From positions 1 through 64,000 of the forward strand of contig NZ_BMMV01000025.1 in the NCBI RefSeq assembly GCF_014646115.1: a stretch of 64,000 nucleotides of DNA. Direction: 5' to 3'. The notes beneath the pieces were generated by a model that did no database searches, was not told where the DNA came from, and worked only from the letters and a program-made list of their open reading frames with translations. Origin of the DNA: Streptomyces camponoticapitis. Its GTDB lineage: Bacteria > Actinomycetota > Actinomycetes > Streptomycetales > Streptomycetaceae. Shown here piece after piece: positions 24,453-33,229 of the stretch. The translations under genes were made by a program, and so were the position numbers. Every line of letters starts with the position of its first letter. The first letter of the stretch is position 1.

Positions 24453-26702
24453 GTGGCTACTTTTTTTTATCGGGCCGGGCGGTGGGCCTTCCGGCGACGC
24501 CGACTCGTAGGGGGTCTGTGGCTGTGCGCTCTGGTGCTGGCCATCGCGGCCGGCGCCATGGCGCCGGCCGCGGAGGACGAGGGGCTCTCCATGCCCGGCA
24601 CCGAGTCGCAGAAGGCGTTCGACCTGCTGGACGAGCGATTTCCGCAGGGCAACTCACAGGGTGCCGAGGCCCGCTTGGTGTTCCAGGCCCCGGACGGGGA
24701 GCGGGTGACGGCCCAGGGGAACAGGACGGCTGTCGAGGAGACACTCGGCTCGCTGGAGGGGGGCAGCCAGGTCGCGTCGGCCAGCGACCCCTATGAGACC
24801 GGTGCCGTCAGCGAGGACGGCACCATCGCCTACTCCACAGTCACCTACACCGCGGACGTCATCGACCTGACCGAGGCGACGAAGAGCGCCCTCGAAGACG
24901 CCGCGGAGCAGGCCCGCAACGCGGGGCTGACCGTCGAGATCGGCGGCTCGGCCCTGGACGCGGACGAGGCGCCGGGCGGTACGACGGAACTCATCGGCGT
25001 GGCGGTGGCCGCGGTGGTGCTGGTCCTGGCCCTGGGGTCGCTGGTCGCGGCCGGACTGTCCCTGCTGACCGCCTTCATGGGGGTCGGCATCGCCTTCGGC
25101 CTGGTCTCCGCGCTGGCCGCTCCGCTGGGCCTGACCTCAACGGTCGCCATCCTGGCGCTGATGCTGGGACTGGCGGTCGGCATCGACTACGCCCTCTTCA
25201 TCACCTCCCGCTACCGGGACGAGCGCGCCAAGGGCAGCGAGCCGGAGGAGGCCGCCGGTCTGGCGGTGGGGACGGCCGGGTCGGCCGTCGTCTTCGCAGG
25301 TGCGACCGTCTTCATCGCCCTGGTCGGTCTGGGGGTCGTCGGCATCCCCGAACTCACCAAGATGGGCATGGGCGGCGCGGGCGCCGTGGCCCTCGCCGTA
25401 CTCGTCGCCCTCACGCTGGTCCCCGCGCTGTTCGGCTTCTTCGGCCGGCGGGTCCTTCCCCGCGCCCTCCGCAAGGCCAGCCAGCCTAAGAGCGAGCGTG
25501 CCCGCAGGGCGGCCGGACGGCTCGGGCTCGGCGCCCGCTGGGCTCGGTTCGTGCTGCGTCGGCCGGTGGCCGTGCTGCTGGTCGCCGGACTGTGCCTCGG
25601 AGCGGTGGCCGTACCGGCACTGAGCCTCGAACTCGGCCTCCCCGGCGACGAGTCCAAGTCGGTGGAGACCACCCAGCGCCGCGCCTACGACCTGCTGTCG
25701 GACGGCTTCGGCCCCGGATTCAACGGCCCCCTGACCGTGGTGGTGGACCTGTCGGAGTCCACGGACACCCGGGCCGCCGCGGACGTGGTCGTCAAGACCA
25801 TGGAGAGCGTGGACGGGGTGGCGTCGGTCGATGATCCGGTGCTCAGCAAGGACGAGGACACGGCCATCATCACCGCCGTCCCGGAGACCGCGCCGAACAG
25901 CGGCGAGACCAAGCAACTGGTGCACACGCTGCGGGACACAGCCCCCGGCATCCGGGCCGAGACGGGCGCCGGCGTCCTGGTGACCGGCATGACCGCGATG
26001 AACATCGACATCTCCGAGGCCATGTCCGACGCCCTCATCCCCTACCTGGCCGTGGTCATCGGCCTCGCGGTACTGCTGCTGTTGGTGGTCTTCCGCTCGG
26101 TCCTGGTCCCGGTCAAGGCCGCGCTGGGGTTCCTGCTGTCGGTGGGTGCCGCCTTCGGTGTCCTCGTCGCCGTCTTCCAGTGGGGCTGGGCGGCGGACCT
26201 GCTCGGCATTGAGCAGACCGGACCGGTCATGTCGCTGATGCCCATTCTCATCATCGGCATCGTGTTCGGCCTCGCCATGGACTACGAGGTATTCCTCCTG
26301 TCCCGGATGCGCGAGACCTACGTCCACGGCGCGTCCCCCGGCGAGGCGATCGTCAGCGGATTCCGGCACAGCGGGCGGGTGGTGGCCGCGGCGGCGATCA
26401 TCATGGTCAGCGTGTTCGCCGGATTCGTCGGAATGAACAGTCCGACCATCCAGACGATGGGCGTCGGCCTGGCCTCCGCCGTCGCATTCGACGCCTTCGT
26501 GGTCCGCATGGCGATCGTGCCCGCGGTCCTGGCCCTCCTCGGCCACCGGGCCTGGTGGCTGCCCCGTATCCTGAACCGTGTGCTGCCGAATGTGGACATT
26601 GAGGGCGAGACGCTGAACAGGACCGTCCCGGCCTCTGTAACCGCGCCCGACCCGACCGTGCCCGGCCAGGCGGCATGGCGGCCCGCCGTGGGCCGTGACT
26701 GA
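24453..26702 (+). CDS. MMPL/RND family transporter
   Basis: 749 aa from the GTG at 24453, with GGAG 10 bp upstream. Topology is that of MmpL/HAE2 exporters. TM1 near residue 25 is followed by an outside domain (SMPGTESQKAFDLLDERFPQ), then a helix bundle with LMLGLAVGIDYALFITSRYR (proton-relay Asp-Tyr). A second outside domain with ELGLPGDESKSVETTQRRAY precedes a second bundle with GIVFGLAMDYEVFLLSRMRE. Such proteins use the proton gradient to export lipids or drugs. It overlaps the kinase gene by 8 nt, so transporter and two-component system are one operon. In actinomycetes such units often respond to cell-envelope stress. Confidence 0.93.
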   Translation: MATFFYRAGRWAFRRRRLVGGLWLCALVLAIAAGAMAPAAEDEGLSMPGTESQKAFDLLDERFPQGNSQGAEARLVFQAPDGERVTAQGNRTAVEETLGSLEGGSQVASASDPYETGAVSEDGTIAYSTVTYTADVIDLTEATKSALEDAAEQARNAGLTVEIGGSALDADEAPGGTTELIGVAVAAVVLVLALGSLVAAGLSLLTAFMGVGIAFGLVSALAAPLGLTSTVAILALMLGLAVGIDYALFITSRYRDERAKGSEPEEAAGLAVGTAGSAVVFAGATVFIALVGLGVVGIPELTKMGMGGAGAVALAVLVALTLVPALFGFFGRRVLPRALRKASQPKSERARRAAGRLGLGARWARFVLRRPVAVLLVAGLCLGAVAVPALSLELGLPGDESKSVETTQRRAYDLLSDGFGPGFNGPLTVVVDLSESTDTRAAADVVVKTMESVDGVASVDDPVLSKDEDTAIITAVPETAPNSGETKQLVHTLRDTAPGIRAETGAGVLVTGMTAMNIDISEAMSDALIPYLAVVIGLAVLLLLVVFRSVLVPVKAALGFLLSVGAAFGVLVAVFQWGWAADLLGIEQTGPVMSLMPILIIGIVFGLAMDYEVFLLSRMRETYVHGASPGEAIVSGFRHSGRVVAAAAIIMVSVFAGFVGMNSPTIQTMGVGLASAVAFDAFVVRMAIVPAVLALLGHRAWWLPRILNRVLPNVDIEGETLNRTVPASVTAPDPTVPGQAAWRPAVGRD

Positions 26703-27969
26703 GCAGGCCGTGAAACCAGCACGCCACACGTGGCTGCGCGAGGCGGCGATCACGGCGACGGCACTGGTGTTCTGCCTGTTCGGCGGGGCCATCGGGGTCG
26801 ACGACACCACCCTGTCGGCGCCGCCCGCCGCCGCCTACGCCGTCGCCGTGCTGTCCTGTGCCGTGGTGCCGCTGCGGCACCGGGCGCCCCTGGCCACCCT
26901 GGCGGCCACGACCGCGATCGGCGTGCTGGCGCCGCTCCTGGACCTCCTGCTCACCCCGCCCCTCGTGGCCCCTGCCCTGATCACCGCCTACTCCTTCCCG
27001 CTCGCCGCGCGCACCGGACGCCGCGCGGCGGGCGCGGTGCTGCTCATGTCCGCGGCACTGACGGCCGCCACCCCCTTGTCCGGGGACTTCTCGTGGAAGG
27101 ACGCGAGCCGGATGGGGGTGATGGCGTTGGTCCCGCTGCTGGCCAGCGTACTCGGCTACTCGGTGCGGAACCGGCGGGCCTACCTGGCGGCCGTGCAGGA
27201 GCGGGCGAGGCGGGCCGAGCAGAGCAGGGAGAGCGAGGCGCGCCGGCGGGTCACCGAGGAGCGGATGCGCATCGCCCGCGAGCTGCACGATCTCGTGGCC
27301 CATCACATCACCCTGGCCAACGCGCAGGCCACGGTCGCCGCCCACCTCTTCGACAACCGTCCGGAGCAGACCCGCAAGAAGCTCGGCGAACTCATCGAGA
27401 CCACCTCCGACGCCCTCAACGACCTGCGGGCCACGGTCGGTCTGCTGCGTCAGACCGGGGACGCGGCCGCGCCCTCCGAACCGGCGCCCGCGCTGTCCCT
27501 CCTGCCCACGCTCCTCGCGTCCTTCCGCCGCGCGGGTCTGGAGGTGTCGGCCCACCAGGAGGGCACGGCCAGGCCGCTCGCGCCGGGAGTGGACCTCACC
27601 GCCTACCGCATCGTCCAGGAGGCCCTGACCAACGTGACCAAACACGCCGGCACTGACCATGCCCAGGTGCGCATCGTCTATCACCGCGACCATGTGGCCC
27701 TCACCGTCGCCGACGACGGGAGGGGCTCCCGTACCACGCCGGCCGCATTCAGGGCGCCGGACCGGCCGCCCGGCTACGGCCTGATCGGCATGCGTGAACG
27801 CGCCACCGCGGTCGGAGGACAGCTGTCCGCGGGCAGGCGTCCGGAAGGCGGTTTCCTCGTCTCCGTCCGGCTGCCCCTGCCGTCCGCCAAGGACACGCCG
27901 CGCGGAACCGACGCGGCGGCGTCCATCGAGGGGCCAACGGGCACCGACGAGGTCGGGAGCACGCCATGA
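26695..27969 (+). CDS. Sensor histidine kinase (HisKA_3 / NarL-type)
   Basis: 424 aa from the GTG at 26695, overlapping mmpL. Residues 10-160 form four to five membrane helices with short loops, so the signal is probably sensed in or at the membrane. A coiled coil (about 160-190) leads to the HisKA_3 box ARELHDLVAHHITLANAQAT (phospho-His near 200). The ATPase region has EALTNVTKHAG (N box), VADDGRG (G1) and PPGYGLIGMRERA (G2). The stop overlaps the next gene's ATG. It should phosphorylate the adjacent response regulator. Confidence 0.93.
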   Translation: MTEQAVKPARHTWLREAAITATALVFCLFGGAIGVDDTTLSAPPAAAYAVAVLSCAVVPLRHRAPLATLAATTAIGVLAPLLDLLLTPPLVAPALITAYSFPLAARTGRRAAGAVLLMSAALTAATPLSGDFSWKDASRMGVMALVPLLASVLGYSVRNRRAYLAAVQERARRAEQSRESEARRRVTEERMRIARELHDLVAHHITLANAQATVAAHLFDNRPEQTRKKLGELIETTSDALNDLRATVGLLRQTGDAAAPSEPAPALSLLPTLLASFRRAGLEVSAHQEGTARPLAPGVDLTAYRIVQEALTNVTKHAGTDHAQVRIVYHRDHVALTVADDGRGSRTTPAAFRAPDRPPGYGLIGMRERATAVGGQLSAGRRPEGGFLVSVRLPLPSAKDTPRGTDAAASIEGPTGTDEVGSTP

Positions 27970-28658
27970 CGTATCGCGTGCTCCTCGCCGACGACCAGGC
28001 CCTGCTGCGGGACGCCTTCAGAATGCTGCTCGACAGCGCCGACGACATCACCGTGGTCGGCGAGGCCGCCGACGGCAGGGAGGCGGTGCGCCTCACCCGG
28101 GAGCTGCGCCCCGACGTGGTGATCATGGACATCCGTATGCCCGAGGTGGACGGCATCACCGCCACGGCGCAGATCTGCGCGGACCCGGCCCTGCGGGCCA
28201 CCCGCATCCTGATCCTCACCACGTACGAGACCGACGAGTACGTGGCCCAGGCGCTGCGCGCGGGGGCCGGCGGGTTCATCGGCAAGGGCCTCGGGGCCGA
28301 GGAACTGCTGGGCGCCGTACGGACGATCGCCGACGGCGACACCCTGCTGTCCCCCAACGCCACCCGCTCCCTGGTGGCCCGTTTCCTGGCCACACCGGAG
28401 GCGGTCCCGCCGCACCACGTGGAGCAGCTCGTCACGCTCACCCCGCGCGAACGCGAGATGGTGGCCGCGGTCGCGACCGGCCTGTCCAACCAGGAGATCG
28501 CCGAGCGGATGTATCTCAGCCCCTTCACCGTCCGCGCCCACGTGCAGCGCGCCATGACGAAGCTGGAGGCCCGCGACCGGGCCCAACTCGTCGTCATCGC
28601 CTACCGGACGGGCCTGGTCCGCGTCGCCCCCGGCGGCGACGAGGACCATTCGCAGTGA
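27966..28658 (+). CDS. NarL/LuxR-type response regulator
   Basis: 230 aa, with ATGA overlap with the kinase gene. Receiver domain: LLADDQALLRDAFRMLLDSA, phospho-acceptor Asp in DVVIMDIRMPEVDGITAT (about residue 53), then conserved Thr and Lys (LILTTYETDEY, GGFIGKGLGAEEL). C-terminal LuxR HTH: LTPREREMVAAVATGLSNQE and SPFTVRAHVQRAMTKL. It likely activates the mmpL operon and, because their promoters match, the facing MFS/monooxygenase operon. Confidence 0.93.
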   Translation: MTYRVLLADDQALLRDAFRMLLDSADDITVVGEAADGREAVRLTRELRPDVVIMDIRMPEVDGITATAQICADPALRATRILILTTYETDEYVAQALRAGAGGFIGKGLGAEELLGAVRTIADGDTLLSPNATRSLVARFLATPEAVPPHHVEQLVTLTPREREMVAAVATGLSNQEIAERMYLSPFTVRAHVQRAMTKLEARDRAQLVVIAYRTGLVRVAPGGDEDHSQ

Positions 28659-28663
28659 CCTGA

Positions 28664-28714
28664 AGCGGCACGGCGTGGTCCGCGGGACGCTCCCGCGGAC
28701 CACGCAGTGCCGCT
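28664..28714. terminator. Bidirectional terminator between facing operons
   Basis: A perfect 14-bp stem CGTGGTCCGCGGGA / TCCCGCGGACCACG (28674-28687 and 28691-28704, CGC loop) is extended by an outer stem AGCGGCAC / GTGCCGCT (28664-28671 and 28707-28714). No U tract follows, as is common in this genus. It lies 6 bp after the response regulator stop and 29 bp after the monooxygenase stop, so it serves both converging units. Confidence 0.85.
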
Positions 28715-28742
28715 GTGCCGCTGTGCCGCCCGCACCGGATCA

Positions 28743-29939
28743 CTACGGCGAAGGGAACGCCGGCAGCGTGAGGGCCGTGTGGGCCGGCCGGGGTGTGGCG
28801 GTGGGCAGGGCCTCCAGGCCGCGCAGCGCCGTATTGCGTTGCTCCAGGGCCTGGGCGGTGGTGGGGAAGAGTGTGGCCGAGCCGTGGCCGACCAGCGCCT
28901 GGTTCATGGTGACGAACTCGCGGGTCCCGCGCTCGTAGGCGGCGAAGGCCGCCGTGTGGTCCCGGTGCTCGGCCAGCGCGCCGGCCAGCATGTAGCCACC
29001 GGCCAGCGCGAGGCTGGAGCCCTGTCCGGTCAGGAACGAGGGTGCGTGGGCGGCGTCGCCGACGAGCGCGACCCGGCCGCTGGACCAGTGGGGCATGCGG
29101 ATCTGGCCGACCGTGTCGAAGAACAGGTCGTCCGCGTCCCGCAGGGCGCCGACCATCCGGGGGATCTCCCACCCCGCGCCAGCGAAGGTGGCGGCGACCA
29201 GGTCTCGTTGGGCGCCGGGGTCCCGGACGACGCCGGCCGGCAGTTCCGGCTGGTGGAAGGTAAGAAAGGCGTGCAGCTCGTCGTTGCCTCCGACGGCGTA
29301 GAGAGCCCCGGCCTTCCCCGGGGTGTTCCACAGCACGACCTCCCTGGAGAGCCCCAGGGTGTTCGGCATGGTGAAGATGGCGAAGCAGTACCCGAGGTAG
29401 TGGTGGAACTGTTCCTCGGGGCCGAACACGGCCCCCCGGGTGTGCGAGTGCATGCCGTCGGCGCCGACCACCAGGTCGAACGTACGCCGCCGCCCGCTGC
29501 GGAAGGCGACGTCGACCCCGTGCCCAGACTGGTCGAGGGTGTCGACGGAGTCGCCGAACAGGAACTCCACGTCGTCGCGGACCAGCGCGTACAGGATCTC
29601 GGCCAGATCCCCGCGACGCACCTCGAGGTCCTGTCCCTCGGCGCCCCCCGCCACGGCCGCCGGGGCGAGTGAGGCCACTTCACCCCCGTCGGCGTCGAGG
29701 AAGGTCAGGCGCCGCGAGCCGACATGCGCGTCCCGCAGCTGCGGGAGTATGCCCATCCGCCGGACCACCTCCAGCGCGGTACCGCGGATGTCGATCGGGT
29801 ACCCGCCGCCGCGCAGCGCGCCCGACTTCTCCACCACGGTGACCTCGTATCCGGACCGGTGCAGCCAGTACACCAGCGCGGGTCCGGCGATGCTGGCCCC
29901 GGAGATCAGGACCTTGCGCTTGAGACCATGGGGTGTCAT
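28743..29939 (-). CDS. FAD-dependent monooxygenase (class A, TetX-like fold)
   Basis: 398 aa. FAD-binding motifs in order: VLISGASIAGPALVYWLHRS (GxGxxG variant G-A-S-I-A-G), EVRRGDLAEILYALV (the R-x-x-L-x-x-x-L region), the DG motif LVVGADGMHSHTR, and GRVALVGDAAHAPSFLTGQG (GD motif). It belongs with aromatic hydroxylases and antibiotic-modifying flavoproteins. Its ATG overlaps the MFS stop by 4 nt, so exporter and monooxygenase are co-translated. Such pairs commonly modify and export an antibiotic or toxic aromatic; the substrate is not known. Confidence 0.9.
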   Translation of the reverse strand: MTPHGLKRKVLISGASIAGPALVYWLHRSGYEVTVVEKSGALRGGGYPIDIRGTALEVVRRMGILPQLRDAHVGSRRLTFLDADGGEVASLAPAAVAGGAEGQDLEVRRGDLAEILYALVRDDVEFLFGDSVDTLDQSGHGVDVAFRSGRRRTFDLVVGADGMHSHTRGAVFGPEEQFHHYLGYCFAIFTMPNTLGLSREVVLWNTPGKAGALYAVGGNDELHAFLTFHQPELPAGVVRDPGAQRDLVAATFAGAGWEIPRMVGALRDADDLFFDTVGQIRMPHWSSGRVALVGDAAHAPSFLTGQGSSLALAGGYMLAGALAEHRDHTAAFAAYERGTREFVTMNQALVGHGSATLFPTTAQALEQRNTALRGLEALPTATPRPAHTALTLPAFPSP

Positions 29940-31378
29940 GCCTGGACTTCCCTTTCCGTGGTACGGACGTTCGTGGTGCGGACTTTGACGCGTCGGACGA
30001 ACAGCAGTGACAAGGCGGCGACGAGGCCGGCGACGACGAACCCCGTGACGAAGGCCGATTCGGCTGGCAGGCCCGTCGCCGGATCGTCTCCGGCGTCGAG
30101 GATCGCGCCGGCGACCTGGGCGCCCAGCGCGACACCGATCACGCGCGTGACCACGAGCAGACTGGTGGCGATGCCGATGTCCTCGGTCTCGATGGCGGTG
30201 GCCGTAGCGGCGAGCAGCGCCGTGGTGCCCACTCCCGCGGCGAACGCGGTCAGCACCTTCGCGAGGACGAGGTGCCACTGCTCGGTGTGCAGCGAGGCCA
30301 GGGCGGTCATCGTGGCCGCCGTGACGACGGCGGTCACCACGACCAAGGAGGGCGGGCCGAACCGCCGCGCCGCGATTCCGCCGACCGAATCGCTCAGCAC
30401 CCCGGCGATGGAAGCGGGCAGCAGGAGAAGTCCGATGTCGGTGGTACTGGCGCCGAAGCCGTACCCGTCGGCCGGGGCCGCGAGCATCTGCGGGAGGAGC
30501 AGGAGCACCATGCCGGAACTGGCGCTGATGACGAACGTGAGCGCACAAGCCCTCCAGACCGCGGATTTCGCCAGCATGCGAAGGTCGACCATCGGCGAGG
30601 GCGCCCGGCGCTCGACGACGACCCACCCGGTCGCGAGGGCGGCCACGAGCAGCGCGAGGGCGCCGATCGCGAGCGGCGGAATACCGCCGTCCCTCGTCAC
30701 CGTCACGAGCCCGAGCATGAACACGAGCAGCGTGCCGCTGAGCAGGGCCGTGCCGGGCCAGTCGATCCCGTGCTCCGACGGGACCGGCGGATCATGCGGC
30801 ACCAGCCGGGCCACGGCCGACGTCGCCACGACGACCACGATCGTCGGCAGCCCGAATATCCACTGCCAGGCCAGCCCTTCCGCGATCGGCCCGGCGAACA
30901 GCATGCCCACGATGCTGCCGCCCGTGAACAGCGCGACGACCAGCCCGATCACCGCGTGTGACTCTCCTGCCGCGAGGTGCTTGCGCACCAGGATGAAGGA
31001 GAGGGGCAGCGCGCCGACCATGACGCCCTGCAGTACCTGACCGACCAACAGCACGGGCAGGCTCGGCGCCAGAGCCGCCATCAGCCCACCCACCGAGACC
31101 ACTGCCATCAGCCGGACCAGCACCCGCTTTCCGCCGTATCGGTCACCGAGCTTGCCAGCGAGGGGTGTGGCGACCGCGCCGGCGACGAGGAGTGCGTTGC
31201 CGATCAGCGCCCCTTCGGACGCATCGACTCCCAACTCGCTCTGCAGCAGCGGCAGGGCGGGCTCCACCACCGACTGCAGGGTGCCGAGGGCAAGGGCCAG
31301 GATGCCGAGGGCACCGATCGCCGGCCACCCAATGCGGGCGGGGGCGGTCACGGCTTCGGATACGGACGTCTTGTTCAC
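29936..31378 (-). CDS. MFS exporter, DHA2 (14-TM) type
   Basis: 480 aa from the GTG at 31378. Motif A AGKLGDRYGGKRVLVR lies between TM2 and TM3, the antiporter motif C region is in TM5 (GLVVALFTGGSIVGMLFAGP), with fourteen predicted helices and a charged tail. It is a proton-driven drug exporter by family. The start codon overlaps the stop of a 24-codon mmpL-derived leader ORF (GTGA), so expression should be coupled to translation of that leader. The gene overlaps the monooxygenase downstream. The promoter matches that of the mmpL operon. Confidence 0.92.
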   Translation of the reverse strand: MNKTSVSEAVTAPARIGWPAIGALGILALALGTLQSVVEPALPLLQSELGVDASEGALIGNALLVAGAVATPLAGKLGDRYGGKRVLVRLMAVVSVGGLMAALAPSLPVLLVGQVLQGVMVGALPLSFILVRKHLAAGESHAVIGLVVALFTGGSIVGMLFAGPIAEGLAWQWIFGLPTIVVVVATSAVARLVPHDPPVPSEHGIDWPGTALLSGTLLVFMLGLVTVTRDGGIPPLAIGALALLVAALATGWVVVERRAPSPMVDLRMLAKSAVWRACALTFVISASSGMVLLLLPQMLAAPADGYGFGASTTDIGLLLLPASIAGVLSDSVGGIAARRFGPPSLVVVTAVVTAATMTALASLHTEQWHLVLAKVLTAFAAGVGTTALLAATATAIETEDIGIATSLLVVTRVIGVALGAQVAGAILDAGDDPATGLPAESAFVTGFVVAGLVAALSLLFVRRVKVRTTNVRTTEREVQA

Positions 31379-31449
31379 CGGCGCCCGTCCAGTCGGTCGA
31401 GCGCCTTCTGTGACGCGGTACCGGGTAAGGCGAGGGGAAAGGTCGCCAC
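31375..31449 (-). CDS. 24-aa leader peptide derived from the mmpL 5' end
   Basis: GTG at 31449 to TGA at 31375 encodes VATFPLALPGTASQKALDRLDGRR. The mmpL gene starts VATF and contains PGTESQKAFDLLDERF, so this is an internally deleted relic of an mmpL start region, still attached to its promoter and ribosome site (CTGGAGTGATCA). Its stop overlaps the GTG start of the MFS gene (GTGA), which gives translational coupling. Whether the peptide itself matters is unknown; it may simply deliver ribosomes to the exporter gene. Confidence 0.65.
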   Translation of the reverse strand: MATFPLALPGTASQKALDRLDGRR

Positions 31450-31610
31450 CTGTTGATCACTCCAGACACCACAGGAGATGAGGGACGCACGGGATTCCGC
31501 GCGCTGCCCACACTTCCCTGCGGTGCCCCCGGCGGGCATCGTCCCAGGCAGCCGTCCTGACCTGGTGCCTCAGGACCAGTCGCTCCCCCACTCTGGTGCC
31601 TGCGCACTAC
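31450..31610 (-). promoter_or_regulatory. MFS operon promoter, copy of the mmpL promoter
   Basis: On the - strand, GGCACCAG occurs at 31600-31593 and 31569-31562 (starts 31 bp apart), then GGGACGATGCCC at 31545-31534 and GTGGTGTCTGGAGTGATCA before the leader start. The order and spacings equal those at 24299-24452, and TAGTGCG-AGGCACCAG at the distal end also matches. Co-regulation of both operons by the linked two-component system is the simplest explanation (inference). Confidence 0.65.
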
Positions 31611-31813
31611 GAACGGGCCCGTACGTACTGAGGGCCAATTAGCAGGAAAGAGCGAAGGCGAGCGCTCGGCCCGCGGTGGCGCCGGTTGCCGGATCAGATG
31701 GTGCTGGTGCCCCTGCGCGAGCTGCATCGACGCACGACGGCTGCGGCTAACCAGCCGCTACCTGCCGACCAACGACATCAACCGACAAGACGGTAACGAG
31801 AAGAGGTCTCACC

Positions 31814-31948
31814 ATGTGGAACAAGTGCCAGCGCTGCAAGGGCGATGGAAAGTGCACCACCTGCGATGGCTCCGGCTACCGAGGTGTGTGGAAGTGCGAC
31901 AGCTGCCGGGGCAGCGGCGACTGCGAGGCGTGCGACGGCCGCGGCTGA
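31814..31948 (+). CDS. 44-aa DnaJ-type zinc-finger microprotein (four CxxCxGxG repeats)
   Basis: MWNKCQRCKGDGKCTTCDGS, then GYRGVWKCDSCRGSGDCEAC and DGRG. Four CxxCxGxG units are the cysteine-rich motif of DnaJ/Hsp40, which binds two zinc ions, but there is no J domain or substrate domain. AAGAGG lies 8 bp before the ATG at 31814. The protein is complete and strongly patterned, so it is very unlikely to be chance. It stands alone between the MFS promoter and a Tn3 relic. Possible roles are a zinc store, redox or protein-binding adaptor; nothing decides between them. Confidence 0.75.
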   Translation: MWNKCQRCKGDGKCTTCDGSGYRGVWKCDSCRGSGDCEACDGRG

Positions 31949-31984
31949 GCCGACCACCTTGGGATGACCTGCGCTCCCTGTCGT

Positions 31985-32680
31985 CGACCGGGTCGACGAC
32001 GGCGAGCGGGTGCAGGGTCTTGGCGATCCGCCCGTACTCGGCGAACGCCTGCCCCAGTGGGGTCGGGCGCCCCTCTCGGCCGAACATCCGCAGCAGGTCG
32101 TACGCCCTCACCTGATTGGTGACCAGGGAGCCGGCCACCCGTAGCGTGTCCAGCCAGTGCGTGATCACCTTGTTCAGGTTGACCCGGTTGCGGGCGATGT
32201 CCTCCAGCGGCCTGTACGTCCCGGTCTCCACGCCGGGCATCGTCGCGCGCCAGAACCGCTGGTCGTCCAGGTCGCGGAACCTGGGGCTGAAGTTGTATCC
32301 GAGGATCTTGAACAGGCCGAACACCATGTCGGAGTACGAGGCGTTGTCGGTCGCCACCATCTCCGGCTTCACCCCGCCATCGAGGTTCAGCAGCGCGTCC
32401 AGGATGTACAGCGAGTCGCGCGGCGTGCCCGGGACGACCATCTGCCCGATGCCCGCGACCTGGTCATTCACGGCGTTGAGCCAGGTGGTGCCCCTCTTGA
32501 ACCCGGAGTACTTCGGCGAGGGCGCGGCGCTGATCGTACGGACGGGGACGACGAAGCGGAGGCCGTCGACGGAGGCGAGCAGCCCGTCGCCCCAGTACCG
32601 GACGATCGGCACCTGGGACTGGGCGGTGATCAGGGCGGCGTTCGCCGCGGCGATGGTGTCGGCGCGCCGGCCACAAGGAA
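31985..32680 (-). pseudogene. Tn3 family transposase, internal fragment
   Basis: The frame reads RADTIAAANAALITAQSQVP, then YWGDGLLASVDGLRFVVPVR, PEMVATDNASYSDMVFGLFK (catalytic Asp region) and LGYNFSPRFRDLDDQRFWRA, ending near AEYGRIAKTLHPLAVVDPVD. These are consecutive blocks of the Tn3 TnpA catalytic domain. The N-terminal 600 or so residues and the last about 100 are missing, so only an internal piece survives. Confidence 0.82.
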
Positions 32681-33036
32681 CCGTAGAGGTCACCACTGAC
32701 AACGGGACTCGGCCCGAGCCCATGACGGGATAAGCCAGGCCGCCTCGGGCGGGAAAACGACAAACAAGAGGCCGGAAACATCCAGATTCTGGATCGTTCC
32801 CGTTCTCGCCCTTGCGACCATTCCCGAACACAATTTCGAGTCTCGGCCGGGGATTTTGGCTCGCCTACCGGCCCGCCGATGTCCTGCCCCATCTGGGCGG
32901 ACGCGAGGCCGTGCCATCGCATCTTGATCCCGTCCAGTCAGAGCTGGGCTGTAGCCGGTTTGGTTTTCTGTCGGAATTCCAGTCGTTGCTTCCCCGTGAC
33001 AGCTATGACGGCGCAAATGCAGGGAGGGCCTCGCGG
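32681..33036. other. Sequence between the Tn3 relic and a small ORF
   Basis: No coding similarity was recognised. It is less GC-rich around 32760-32840 and 32930-33010 than its surroundings, consistent with foreign or degenerate sequence. It ends with GGAGGG (33022-33027), the likely ribosome site of the small ORF. Confidence 0.3.
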
Positions 33037-33189
33037 ATGAACGGGCAGATAGATCAACGGATGTTGGTGCTCATGCTCGTTGGTTGCGGCACCGTGCATG
33101 TCACCTTCGAGCACCCGTCGTTCGGCACCACCCTCGTCGTCGGTGTCGCCGTGGTGACACTGCTCCACTTCCTGATGCGGGGGCGCTGA
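33037..33189 (+). CDS. Small hydrophobic protein (50 aa)
   Basis: ATG 33037 to TGA 33189, preceded by GGAGGG at about 10 bp. The sequence begins MNGQIDQRMLVLMLVGCG and continues with two short hydrophobic stretches (about residues 9-20 and 29-45: GTTLVVGVAVVTLLHFLM) ending in MRGR. It is probably a membrane miniprotein. I do not recognise a family. It is followed directly by an ISL3 transposase relic, so it may be a survivor of an older locus. Confidence 0.5.
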   Translation: MNGQIDQRMLVLMLVGCGTVHVTFEHPSFGTTLVVGVAVVTLLHFLMRGR

Positions 33190-33229
33190 CCCGCATGCCG
33201 CTGAACTTCGATGGCAAGCGCTCACGGTT

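Noticed and set aside
25137..26810. Long open frame on the - strand opposite mmpL (557 codons)
   Set aside because: It is the shadow of a high-GC gene; its translation is His/Arg/Gly-rich with no motif, while the + strand has full MMPL motifs.
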